Origin: Loripinus fragilis
Taxonomy: Eukaryota > Mollusca > Bivalvia > Lucinida > Lucinidae
DNA length: 64,000 bases
Direction of reading: 5' to 3'
Assembly: GCA_964019695.1 (NCBI GenBank)
Contig: OZ026515.1
Span: forward strand, 138,156,549 to 138,220,548
The notes below the pieces were generated by a model. It ran no database searches, was not told the origin of the DNA, and saw only the letters and a list, made by a program, of their open reading frames with translations. Positions 26,270 to 32,981 of the stretch are shown here, piece after piece. Positions within the stretch are counted from its first letter, which is position 1. Every line of letters starts with the position of its first letter. The translations under genes were made by a program, and so were the position numbers.

Positions 26270-28491
26270 ATTCTTGATACCAGTAAACAGATACTATGGC
26301 AAACAGCATAAGGCGGCATTTCATCTTGGTCTGCACTATTTACTATGATAAAAACAATCTTCAAGGACAGAAATACACATCTTAAAGGAAGTTTTTGACC
26401 AGTATCACCTTTAGATAACAATTGACAATTCCATACTTATTCGATCAACATGTATGGGATAATCTATCAGAGTGAAAAGGGATAATACTACTACTTGAAT
26501 AGTGTTCAAAGGTGGTGGTGATCAGAATGTGCTAATGCACATGCACATCTGCGCATTTTTGTTCGATCTTGATGCTATCGAGTTTCATGCGGTGTCGACC
26601 AGTTAAGCACATTGTTCAGGGTAAATTGGCGCCCTAGTATCTCAAAAGTCTCTTTCTTTTATAACTGCATCTATTTGCATATTCTATAGTGCAAAGAATG
26701 GCTAATAAGCAATATATTCTGGCAATATCTACCTTTTGAGGAATTTGTTGTTGTTGTTGTTTTTTTGTTGTTGTTTTTTGTTTTGTTTTTTTCAATATTG
26801 CATTGAAATAAGGGGAACTTACAATTTAATGGGATCCTGAACTCTGTCTTAAGAATGCTTTAAGCAACCATTTTCAACTGAAATCGATTATATTCTGTCT
26901 ATAATTCGCAACTATATCAACGTTATTTTCATGGGACTTTAAAAAGTATATCTAAGTACAATTAGGTTAAATTGAACGATTTCTATAATAATCTCGTACA
27001 CTGAAAAGGAAATATGTGATCTCGTACACTGGTGATGGTGTATACAAGTGTAAGCTAACCAGTGAACTAGATCACTCACTTAAAACACTAGTACTAAGGC
27101 ACTGTAAGACAATGTATGTTTGGTTTTAAATATCACTACAGGAATAAACAAAATAATAAGAATAATACTATTGTTACCAGAAGAATGGCTTTGATGTGTT
27201 GCGTCTTTTCCATAGCAAAATACATAATTTTGCATCAAAGTTGGAGAACAGTGCACGAGATATCCGTAAATGTTTACATCCAATCAACCTATCTAAGTTG
27301 CGATTAAGACAGTATCAAAACACTATACAATATTCTCCATTCTTTTCACTATGGTTAAACACAAGAAGAATCAGGAATAATATATAAAACGTATCCCTAT
27401 GCGTAGCATTTTCATCATCGGAAGCCATTTTGTGTGATGTATGAAACCACGTGATCCTACACCTTGTTGGTGTCATTGGGAAAATACATAGTTGGGACAT
27501 GCAGACGTTTTAAAATAACATATTTTTGATTGTAAAAATCCTCAAACAGTCACACATGGAAAGCCTACTGTCGTTCTTACCTCGCTCATAATCCGGGGTA
27601 ATGCTGGCATCATAAATTGATTCATTTAACATGGCCGCCAATATCTCTCGCCTACAAAAGATGACAGAAAGATTCATGAATGGATACGCCTGGGTCTCTA
27701 TATGAACCCTCATTGGTAATATGCTACGTTTGTTTTAATTCAAAGATCGTGATAAAACCACTTTAATTGACTAATCCTGTACTACCACAGTGTGACACTG
27801 GGCCAGCTGGAGTTGTGAGATTCCAACTAATCAAAAAAAAAACACTGCCTTTAGACTTTTTAAATCATTTTTTGTGGAAACCATGAAAGTGTATATAGCT
27901 AATGTTCATGTATTTTTCAACCAAGACAAAGCTATCTAGTATTGCTATGGCAACAGTTCACTGTCATTTTTGTTATATATGGTATATGTTTTGTAACTGT
28001 TTAACAGTTAATTCAAAGCTTCTTATTTAAATTCAATACAGGTTGTTTATAATGATACATTTAACAATAGCTGTGATAAATAATTTTTCATATTTTTGGT
28101 CAAAACTATGACGTGTGTGTTAATCATGATAACAAACGAAAGTTAAAGAATGCACTAGATATACCGTTGAAACTTGGCTTATTGATACAGATACCAACAT
28201 ACTAAGGATGTGTGTCAATTGCAGATTGTGTAACTGAATTCGAAACTGTATTCCGCGGTCTCATATTATGGCAAATTTTCGTTTATACCGCCAATAGCGC
28301 CAAATAAAAATGCCCGCCAAAAATAAGTGGTTTACAGTAAAGAAAATAATAAGCTCTGAAAAGACGCTCAGAATAAGGTCAAATGTTGAAGGCAAAGTGA
28401 GTACTCACCTTTGACTGTCACCCTGAGCTGTGTATAGAAAGATGCAGGCGAGAATGATGATTGCCAACTCTGAACATTTGGAAAATTCCAT
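2308..28491 (-). CDS. Cys-loop ligand-gated anion channel subunit (GlyR/GABA/GluCl-like), 7 coding exons, 3' end outside window
   Basis: Seven exons on the minus strand join in phase into 347 codons: 28409-28491, 27581-27651, 17933-18000, 13229-13458, 7659-7741, 4286-4423 and 2308-2675. Every intron between them begins GT and ends AG. Residue order: signal peptide 1-24; extracellular ligand-binding domain to about 240 with the Cys-loop C158-C172; M1 about 242-264; M2 274-292; M3 about 302-326; start of the M3-M4 loop to 347. M4 is missing and must lie left of base 1. Members form pentameric neurotransmitter-gated channels in the plasma membrane. Arginine at 0' (R273) and 19' (R292) and a GluCl/GlyR-type M2-M3 linker argue for chloride conduction. 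Glycine-receptor agonist positions kept: R83 (R65), S149 (S129), F179 (F159), T225 (T204), F228 (F207). Changed: L81 (F63), Q177 (E157), P223 (Y202), and both loop C cysteines (A219, V230). The ligand is therefore unknown. Confidence 0.95.
2676..4285 (-). other. Intron 6 of the channel gene
   Basis: 1,610 bp. Contains an E-type repeat (3105-3245), a family D foldback element (3304-3435) and a family F fragment (3566-3625). The remainder is AT-rich sequence in which I recognise nothing. Confidence 0.8.
3304..3435. mobile_element. Foldback element, family D, copy 1
   Basis: Begins CCTGAGGCGAG and ends GAACTCGCCTC; internally CAAGCGCTCTCAAGCGCTCG on one side mirrors the other. Two further copies are at 24988-25120 and 42406-42538. 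About 132 bp, no coding capacity. Probably a MITE. Confidence 0.75.
4286..4423 (-). CDS. Channel exon 6: loops B, F and the start of loop C (138 bp)
   Basis: The acceptor CCATCTGTTTCAG precedes 4423 and the donor GTAAGCTT starts at 4285. It encodes GYTNSNININW (loop B/beta8), LEMPQFELSEDEVRL (the conserved LPQF region) and ends DYATSNPE. Alignment without gaps to glycine receptor YCTKHYNTGKFTC shows Ala219 in place of the first loop C cysteine. The size is exactly 138 bp, as in the vertebrate receptor exon. It ends in phase 1 and completes a Thr codon with exon 7. Confidence 0.96.
5755..6030 (+). pseudogene. Tc1/mariner-like transposase relic
   Basis: A short reading with PTGQRNVYEALHPHGLQIYQ, then VGNNFLFQQDNA, resembles the Tc1-like catalytic core ('YvdevL.phv..f.. 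FQQDNA.pH.A'), where the DN aspartate is catalytic. After the QQDNA motif the frame breaks up: what should be the 'W...SPDLNPIEh.WD' block appears only as out-of-frame traces near 5930-5985. It is a fragment of about 280 bp with no terminal inverted repeats found. It is inside an intron and cannot be active. Confidence 0.72.
6932..7110 (-). mobile_element. tRNA-derived SINE, copy 2 (reverse)
   Basis: Read on the minus strand it starts GAACGCAGTGGCTCAGTGG (A-box-like), followed by a degraded B box (GGGTCTGAGCC), then GAACCCAGG. The order and spacing match the intact copy at 57902-58101. Diverged, so older. Confidence 0.75.
7659..7741 (-). CDS. Channel exon 5: signature Cys-loop (83 bp)
   Basis: The acceptor CTTTTAAAG precedes 7741 and the donor GTAAGTAT starts at 7658. 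The exon reads LALTLSCPMSLEFYPFDSQT then CPVIIQS (residues 152-178). C158 and C172 are separated by 13 residues, with the canonical YPFD, so this is the Cys-loop that names the family. The 83-bp size and its phases (2 in, 1 out) match the equivalent glycine receptor exon. It joins exon 6 to make Phe in QSFGYT (loop B). Confidence 0.96.
8400..9400. repeat. Highly diverged tandem repeat
   Basis: Blocks such as CCTACATAAATCCTGCCAA, CTTCATAAATCCTGCCAA and CTTACATAAGCCCTACCAA recur at roughly 150-bp spacing, each with CTTCCATAGACATGTGAT-like text nearby. Unit borders cannot be fixed by eye. Confidence 0.55.
10831..10917. repeat. 29-bp tandem repeat, three copies
   Basis: The unit GTTACACCAAAGTAAATGT plus AAAAATATTT occurs twice almost exactly and a third time with a few changes. 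Confidence 0.85.
12965..13200 (+). mobile_element. Foldback MITE, family C, copy 1, 28 nt behind the exon 4 donor
   Basis: Starts GAGCCAGTGCATGAGATTTC and ends GGAAATCACATGTCACGGCT, imperfect inverted repeats. Internal landmarks shared by all copies are CAGCAAAGCCTCAGATCAGC, CCTGCGCATACG, TTTGCTAGTCGC and AGGTGGCTGCAGAG. Its right end lies 28 nt inside intron 4 from the exon 4 border. Confidence 0.8.
13229..13458 (-). CDS. Channel exon 4: ligand-binding loops D, A and E
   Basis: 230 bp, 76 codons plus AG. The acceptor TTTCATTCTGACAG precedes 13458 and the donor GTAAGCAT starts at 13228. It holds loop D (LLRQWWKDERL, R83 at the agonist-carboxylate arginine), the WEPD motif at 114-117 followed by LYFANEKRAHLHT (loop A), and ISRDGSIVYSMR (loop E, S149). 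N97-T-S is a sequon. The vertebrate glycine receptor counterpart is about 224 bp. A decayed partial copy lies at 16228-16359, and a foldback element begins 28 nt behind the donor. Confidence 0.97.
13507..15966. mobile_element. 2.46-kb terminal-inverted-repeat element studded with GC palindromes
   Basis: Left end TATAAACAGCCACCAG and right end CTGGTGGCTGTTTATA are perfect inverted repeats, and the arms (about 13507-13960 and 15630-15966) stay complementary over roughly 350-450 bp. The arms carry repeated self-complementary blocks of the type AAACCCCGC(A/G)GGGTTT, often paired as two blocks around CCCCCACA...TGGGAG text; about sixteen occur in the whole element (for example near 13735, 13780, 13895, 13935, 14060, 14100, 15465, 15500, 15650, 15690, 15803 and 15865). 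The middle (14130-15450) holds no coding region, only a C-rich stretch and a short GGACACCCC tandem at 14828-14870. Flanking TA suggests a TA target, but the target duplication cannot be separated from the TATA ends. Non-autonomous. Confidence 0.85.
16228..16359 (-). pseudogene. Decayed partial copy of channel exon 4 and its acceptor flank
   Basis: Aligns in the same orientation to 13364-13510, which is the first ~95 nt of exon 4 plus ~50 nt of upstream intron. Shared text on the gene strand includes ATCGATACTCT, TTGAACATTT and CACCTCTGAA, with substitutions between. The coding reading now has in-frame stops and the acceptor AG is destroyed by a T/A-rich change, so the copy cannot be spliced in. 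The downstream half of the exon is absent. Confidence 0.8.
16350..16451. mobile_element. 102-bp near-perfect foldback element
   Basis: Arms AATAGTTATACCATGG and CATGGTATAACTATT, continuing through GTCCGCCTGTACGT / ACGTACAGGTGGAC and ATCCACGAG / AGTGGAT around a loop of about 8 nt. Likely a MITE or the solo end of one. Confidence 0.8.
17933..18000 (-). CDS. Channel exon 3: beta1 strand, 'SISET' segment (68 bp)
   Basis: The acceptor TTTTAATTACAG precedes 18000 and the donor GTAAGTAA starts at 17932. The 68 bases complete an Asp codon and encode DVPTNVTVQLSIRDMHSISE then TYM (residues 52-74). This is the conserved segment that in glycine receptors reads NVTCNIFINSFGSIAETTM. N56-V-T is a sequon. 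The length is the same as the equivalent vertebrate glycine receptor exon (family knowledge), and the exon ends in phase 0, as exon 4 requires. Confidence 0.93.
18091..18291 (+). mobile_element. Foldback MITE, family C, copy 2
   Basis: Opens GAGCCCTGACATGAGATTTC, contains ACCAGCCTGCGCATACTGAT and TTTGCTAGTCGC, and ends with CACATTGTTGGTAACCACAT. Shorter than copies 1 and 3 through small internal deletions. It lies 91 bp upstream of exon 3 on the gene strand. Confidence 0.78.
18456..19890. repeat. Diverged tandem-repeat element, about nine units
   Basis: Repeats of about 110-170 bp share TTTCTGTCAAAT, TTCTGACCATT, CAGAGAAGA(A)GATG, AGAAACTGG(C/T)CACGCC and GCCATGTTTTTGACGGATCA in this order. 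The block is bounded on the left by GGCCCTGTATCGCTCACCTG and on the right by GACGGACGAAC...CTTTGAGCACCTCGTGCT, end sequences I associate with a repeat common in bivalve genomes. Several short open frames in it are chance. Confidence 0.75.
21187..21391. mobile_element. Foldback MITE with GTGCTGG-type ends
   Basis: Left GCCAGCACACGAGACTGTGT then ACTTATCGCA; right TGCGATAAGT then ACCGAAATTTCGTGTGCTG, imperfect inverted repeats about 30 bp long. A related single end occurs at 30961-31005. Confidence 0.78.
21563..21797. mobile_element. 235-bp MITE with perfect 22-bp terminal inverted repeats
   Basis: Starts GGCCTCGACGCGAGAAAA and ends TTTTCTCGCGTCGAGGCC; the match extends to 22 bp without mismatch. 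A diverged relative appears at 31245-31455. Confidence 0.88.
21970..22600. repeat. ATTCG/CGAAT-rich simple-sequence block
   Basis: Dozens of TTGCGAAT, TTACGAATG and GCGAATG words; the outer parts (GCGAATATCCATGCGAATAT; ATTCGCAAGCATATTCGCC) are complementary, so the whole block may be a degenerate foldback element. Confidence 0.55.
23070..23299. mobile_element. MITE with GGCGGATCCAG ends
   Basis: Left GTGGCGGATCCAGAGGGTGT, right CCTGGATCCGCCCCTG; inverted ends with a C run (23119-23132) inside. A loosely similar pair of ends lies near 63186 and 63480. Confidence 0.7.
23900..24279. mobile_element. Foldback element with an internal G-rich TTTTTTGGGG ladder
   Basis: Left TGCATCCCAGGGGGATACTC and ACGTAGGCTCGGG; right CCCGAGCCTACGT and CTGGGTATTGCA. 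Between the arms (23950-24200) ATTTTTTGGGGT-like words recur about eight times on the plus strand. The right arm carries a C run of 19. Confidence 0.75.
24988..25120. mobile_element. Foldback element, family D, copy 2
   Basis: CCTGAGGCGAGTTCAATAAT at the left and GTTGAACTCGGCTCTG at the right; internal GCTCGCCGAGCGCTCGTT and GAGCGCTTGAAAGCGCTC. Very close to copy 3. Confidence 0.8.
25240..25740. repeat. Two diverged copies of a ~300-bp unit
   Basis: CCCAAGTCCCAC(C)CCTGGGGCAT, then ATGAAAAT(T)CC, then CTTTGAAATTGACTTTGTAA, then TTGGACCTTTTGAC occur in the same order at 25270-25435 and 25555-25725. Followed by GGATGGACGGACGAGAGCGA (25884-), a tail often seen in bivalve repeats. Confidence 0.7.
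26230..26272. repeat. (AAAT)n microsatellite
   Basis: About ten perfect tetranucleotide units. Confidence 0.95.
27581..27651 (-). CDS. Channel exon 2: N-terminal helix of the ligand-binding domain
   Basis: 71 bp. The acceptor is ...CTTTTGTAG before 27651 and the donor is GTAAGAAC at 27580. It encodes residues 28-51 (REILAAMLNESIYDASITPD then YER), matching the N-terminal alpha helix and the following 'yD..i.P' segment of GlyR/GluCl subunits. N37-E-S is an N-glycosylation sequon. It starts in phase 2 and ends in phase 1, fitting exons 1 and 3. The exon is too short to be noticed without the family template. Confidence 0.9.
27652..28408 (-). other. Intron 1 of the channel gene
   Basis: 757 bp, AT-rich, no repeat or extra exon recognised. 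It is the shortest intron of the gene. Confidence 0.8.
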
Positions 28492-28511
28492 CTCCACTTA
28501 TTGCTGCGTGT
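28409..28511 (-). CDS. Channel exon 1: start codon and signal peptide
   Basis: The ATG is at 28491-28489. Twenty-seven codons follow, then two bases (AG) before the donor GTGAGT at 28408. The peptide has a charged start (MEFSK), a hydrophobic core (LAIIILACIFLYTA) and an Ala-Gln-Gly cleavage motif before Asp-Ser-Gln, a good secretory signal. The phase-2 end joins exon 2 to make an Arg codon. Just upstream, at 28512-28514, is a pyrimidine-rich tract ending in CAG, so the 5' leader is probably split and a non-coding first exon lies further right; I could not find it. The coding part is 28409-28491. Confidence 0.88.
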
Positions 28512-28584
28512 CTGTAATAAAATGAAGAGATAATTTACTATCAAGTGAATTGAGGAACTAAACTTGTGACATCAGTACGCATGG

Positions 28585-28965
28585 AAATCAAAAAGTAAGT
28601 GAGTGTGATCAGGAAATACCACAATCACTTACTGCAGACCAACCCACGGCATCGTAAGGAAGAGCCACAAAACATTTATTGTAACAATACATCTTCAAGA
28701 CAATAAAAGCAAAGCAACCAGCTTTCTCTTCCTCTTCAAGATGATTACAAAACTAAAATTATCACAAAGTAATGTATAGTAAAAAAAAAAGACAAACACA
28801 GAACTCCCACAAACAATGGGAAATACATTAAACAATAGACCAACAACAACAGAACTACCGCCTTAGAACGGACAGCAGCCTAAGCCACCTGGGGTGGGGG
28901 GGGGGGGCTTAAATCGATTTATACTAGCGCTAAGTCTTTGCCCTAGATTCTGTTGTTGTTAAAAA
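28585..28965 (-). repeat. Dispersed repeat family E, reverse copy
   Basis: Its reverse complement matches 29560-29990 in order: CAACAACAGAAT..., CTGTCCGTTCTAAGGC, GGTTCTGTTGTTG, then TCTTGA(A)GAGGAAG, GTGGCTCTTCC, TGGGTTGGTCTGCAG and GTGGTATTTCCTGA. With that copy it makes a ~1.4-kb inverted pair around a 600-bp spacer. Confidence 0.75.
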
Positions 28966-29559
28966 ATTGTTTAGTTCGCATGGAGGCTTCCTAACCAATG
29001 CATTGTATCATCACTGAGACATAATCAAATCAAATTAACTCATTATGATATGTCGTTTTTGGGGATGGATTTCTAGAAATCTGATTCCCCATCGTGATAA
29101 TTTTTCGGTCTGCTGTAATTTCAGCAATAAAACGGCAATAACAGTCTGAAAAGTGCTGCGTCATCTTTTGACTTGAATATTGAAGGCCTATAAAATATTT
29201 TAAACAGAATAATGCGTCTTCTGTTGTGACTTATTACCTTACACTTCACATGAATGGAATTTAAGTGTAACGTGATAAGCCAAACCTCAGTTACCAATGA
29301 TTCTAATCAGCATGTTGTATGGGGATCAGGATCTTGTTGATCCAATTTGAATAATGGCGTCATAAGTATGTTCATCAATCATTAAAACTTTCAAAATATG
29401 TTACCGTTTTCACTAACTTTATAAGGTCCACCATGGCATATCTTGAGGTTTTCTCCGACTATCTGTGAGTCATGAGCTCTTTTCTTTGTTTCAACATAAT
29501 ATGTTTATTTGATAAGATTGTTTCTCTGTGATGATGCATTGCATTAGTTACGATGCCTC

Positions 29560-29990
29560 CATGCGTGCTTAACATATTTGTGTTTTAACAACAACAGAAT
29601 CAAGGGCGAAGAATTGGCGACAGTAAAATGCATTTAAGCCCCCCCCCCTCCCACCACCACCACCAACCCCGGTAGCTGAGGATGCTGTCCGTTCTAAGGC
29701 AGTGGTTCTGTTGTTGTTTTTGATTCAATGTTTTATGTACCTCACATTGTTTTTGAGGTTTCTGTGTTGGTCATTGGTTTGTAATGCATTATTTTCTAGT
29801 TTCGCAATCATCTTGACGAGGAAGTGTGCTGTTTGCTTTGCTTTAATTGTCTTCGTGGTGTCTTGTGACTGTTAGTTTTCTGTGGCTCTTCCTCATGGTG
29901 CCATGGGTTGGTCTGCAGTGTGTGACTGTGGTATTTCCTGATTGTATTCACTTACGTTTTTGGTATTTTATGTGTATGGTCTGCCAGGCT
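29560..29990 (+). repeat. Dispersed repeat family E, forward copy
   Basis: Contains AACAACAGAATCAAGGGCGA, a C run (29640-29650), GGCAGTGGTTCTGTTGTTG, GTTGGTCTGCAGTGTGTGAC and GTGGTATTTCCTGATT. Related shorter copies are at 3105-3245 and 32165-32495, with fragments near 1480-1650. Family unknown. Confidence 0.75.
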
Positions 29991-31580
29991 GCCTGCCACG
30001 GTGACAGCAGGCAATTCACGTGAACTATTAAGCCTTATTTCCCCAGAAAACCAAAAGAGATACAACGAAATGCATCGTCTGCTGCAGCCATGATTGGTGC
30101 TTTTAAGATTAAATGATTTGACGTCTTATACATATCTATATTATCGAGGATTCCGGTGACGGATCCATATGATCTATATGAGTTTTTGTGGTTCTTCTCG
30201 TATCGAGAATTTGGAAATAGTAGATGGCGACTGTATAACATTTTCATACCAAACTCATGGAAAAATTCTGGTCCATTATAATCACAAAAAATCTGGATGT
30301 ATCAAACAGAATTGATCAAGACTTTCTGTGATTGTTTTAAAGAGGAAATATTATATCTATTTAAATATTTGCATGCTGGGGAATGTTTCTGACTTTTGCT
30401 GTCTTCTGTTATCATTTAAAAATTAACATATTAAAGAATAATTTCAAGAATACGTGTTTCAGGGTGTCAGCCAGTTCGGATGTAGACGAGTCCGCCCTGG
30501 TCCGGGTCCAAACAGTTTGCAAATATAATCAGCAGACGAAAAAAGTCGCCACTACCTGGTAAGTAAGAAAGTTAGTGAGATTGAAGCATAGTCACGTTTA
30601 TTAGATACTGTTATTCAAACTGTTGAATCCATACGTGCTGATGTCATAATGACGTATTACATCGCTGCTTATTCTATTAGCCCATTTATGTGTGAACAAT
30701 GTAGACCAATGTTAGATCATGATATCTTGTCAAAGCCTATTCACTTGCTTTTATGACAAGAGCATTTTTCTCTACCATAGAAATAAAACTTATCGTGATA
30801 AAATTATCGCCGTATACGAGATTCAGTAGGCCTACTTGTTGCATCGGCGAGCCAATCTCGTCAGAGCTTTTACGTCTCGAATACAAAGTATTAAAGTCGA
30901 GGGTGACTCGGACCTTAATATAGCCCTCTAGCCCCGCTGGGTACTTTAGAATGGACATTTAAGCACATGCGATAAGTACCAAAATCTCATGTGCTGGCTC
31001 ATATGATGAAAAAAGATTAAATATCATTCAGTATCACTCAGCATTCGTGACTACAGTCGCATGCAGTTGCCTTTTTGAATCCTCTGCTAAACAGTGTGGA
31101 CTTAGTTTGAAGCAGTCTGATCTTGTTCCAAACTTTCGTGCGGATTTATATGAAAACGACCAACAGACGACACCAGCAAACGAAAGGTCAGCTAAATGCA
31201 AGTGTATTAAAAAAAACTAAAGAAAATTGAATCATAATTGGGCATTGTCGTAAGAAAATCTGTCTTCGGGGCTTCCGACCAAGTAAGACTCAAAATTTTA
31301 ATCAGGCTGTTCAGCTACAGAGACTAGCTAGAATATTGAAACCTTGCGTGTAGAAGCTCATCTAGTATACTTTCTGCAAAAGCACTGACCAGACTAGGCA
31401 GATGCACAGGCTGGTCTGCGCATTTGTTGTTCACATGAAACAGTCAGGTTTTCTTATGATCTGCATGCAAGGGCTTATCGCTTGTGGGACGTGTCTCACT
31501 ATTACTTGCAATCTGTATATCATGACCATTGCGCGTTAACTCTTTATCTACAAGTATCGTCTGCTGAAAACATTTTGGAA

Positions 31581-31617
31581 CCAGATCAGGCCCGACTAAA
31601 GGTCGGACCTGATCTGG
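31581..31617. repeat. Hairpin, 16-bp arms
   Basis: CCAGATCAGGCCCGAC and GTCGGACCTGATCTGG with one mismatch and a 5-nt loop. The text is part of a dispersed AACTGTTTG-flanked repeat. Confidence 0.7.
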
Positions 31618-32164
31618 ATCCAAACTGTTTGTCACTCTGATGGTATTCCTGACAGATTTTTTTCGAAAAGTTGATTTTGAAAAAAATCCGCAGACAACAA
31701 AAAGGCAAGCTAAATTACATAGGAAGCAAGTGGTTAAAGAATACGCTGCATGTTTCTGTGAAATCAATACAAGACTAATTCAAATTCTGCGTTGAAGTAT
31801 AAGATTCTGAAATACCTCTGGGGACCTTTCATGTTCCACTTCCGTTAATAAAGCAACGCCAGTCACACAAATATGAAAAATATGGAAAGTTGCTTGTAAC
31901 TGCTGCGCTGACATGCATATATATTACTATAATTTGTACATATGTGAAAAGCCAGTATTTATAGGACACGTTCATTTTTCTTATCCGTTGACCCTATGAA
32001 ACCCCTAAATGAGTACTTTGACAAAAAGCGAGGACCCAGATGAAATGCAGATGCTTGTCTTTGGCCGGGCCCACAGTGGCTCAGTATCAGGTTTCTTTAG
32101 CTGTCGTCAGCCCTTTTCATTGTTTCACTATATTAGTGATTGCATTACGATGCGAGCTTAACAT

Positions 32165-32495
32165 TTGTCTGTGTTTTAGCAACATAATCTAGTGTGCTGA
32201 TTGGGTACCCGTAAACTGCATTTAAGTCCTCCAATGGCTTAGGCTGATGTCTGTTCTAAGGCGCTAGTTCTGTTATTGTTCCCTGCTTCCATTGTTTGTC
32301 GGGGTTCTGTATTTGGTCCTAGTTTTTTAATGCACTATTTATGTCTTTTCTAGTTCTGCAATCATCTTGATGGGGAAGAGAGAGCTGGTTGCTTTTCTTT
32401 AATTGTCTTCGTGATATCTGGTGACTGTTATCGCTATGTGACTCTTCCCCAAGGCGCTGTGTGTCGGTCTGCAGTGTGTGATCGTGGTATTTCCT
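32165..32495 (+). repeat. Dispersed repeat family E, diverged copy
   Basis: Shares CTTAGGCTGATGTCTGTTCT, TTTAATTGTCTTCGTGAT, CTTCCCCAAGGCGCTGTG and GTCTGCAGTGTGTGATCGTG with the other copies. Confidence 0.7.
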
Positions 32496-32742
32496 ATACT
32501 GTTCAGCCACGATCATTAAAATACGAATATGGTGAAACTGAACGGTCTTGAAATCACACGTTAGTTTGGATATATGGATAAATTCAGTGTGACAGTGGTA
32601 AAGGAAGTATAAAACTAAAGCATACTTCACCGAGTATCTAGTTTGTCAAACAGTCGAAGTAACTCGTTTCTTCACTCTTCAATCTGGAAATATGTATAAA
32701 AAGATAATGGTGTTCATAAAGTTGGCAAAACGTATGATAAAG

Positions 32743-32981
32743 GAGCCAGTGCATGAGATTTCCAACAATGTGGTATGTGCGACCAGCAAAGCCTCAGATC
32801 AGCCTGCGCATACGCGCAGTCTGATCAGAGCCTTTGCTAGCTGCTTGAGTATTCCGTATGCTTGTTAATCTAGTGGCTGAACATCATTTGTAGTTCCTAC
32901 GCTTAAAAGGAGGCTGCAGAGGCTCGTCCGAGTCTACACTTGTCAGAATGTCATATTGTTGGAAATCTCATGCCGCGGCTC
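32743..32981 (+). mobile_element. Foldback MITE, family C, copy 3
   Basis: GAGCCAGTGCATGAGATTTC at the left and GGAAATCTCATGCCGCGGCT at the right; the best preserved copy, with CCTGCGCATACGCGCAGTCT inside. Confidence 0.82.

Larger units (their letters stand above)
18001..27580 (-). other. Intron 2 of the channel gene
   Basis: 9,580 bp, the longest intron. Contains a family C copy (18091-18291), the diverged repeat block 18456-19890, foldback elements at 21187-21391, 21563-21797, 23070-23299 and 23900-24279, an ATTCG-rich stretch (21970-22600), a family D copy (24988-25120), a duplicated block (25240-25740) and an (AAAT)n run (26230-26272). The sequence 26280-27580 shows nothing gene-like. 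Confidence 0.8.

Noticed and set aside
31444..31767. 107-codon reverse open frame
   Set aside because: Lies across the hairpin at 31581-31617 and the AACTGTTTG dispersed repeat; no domain.
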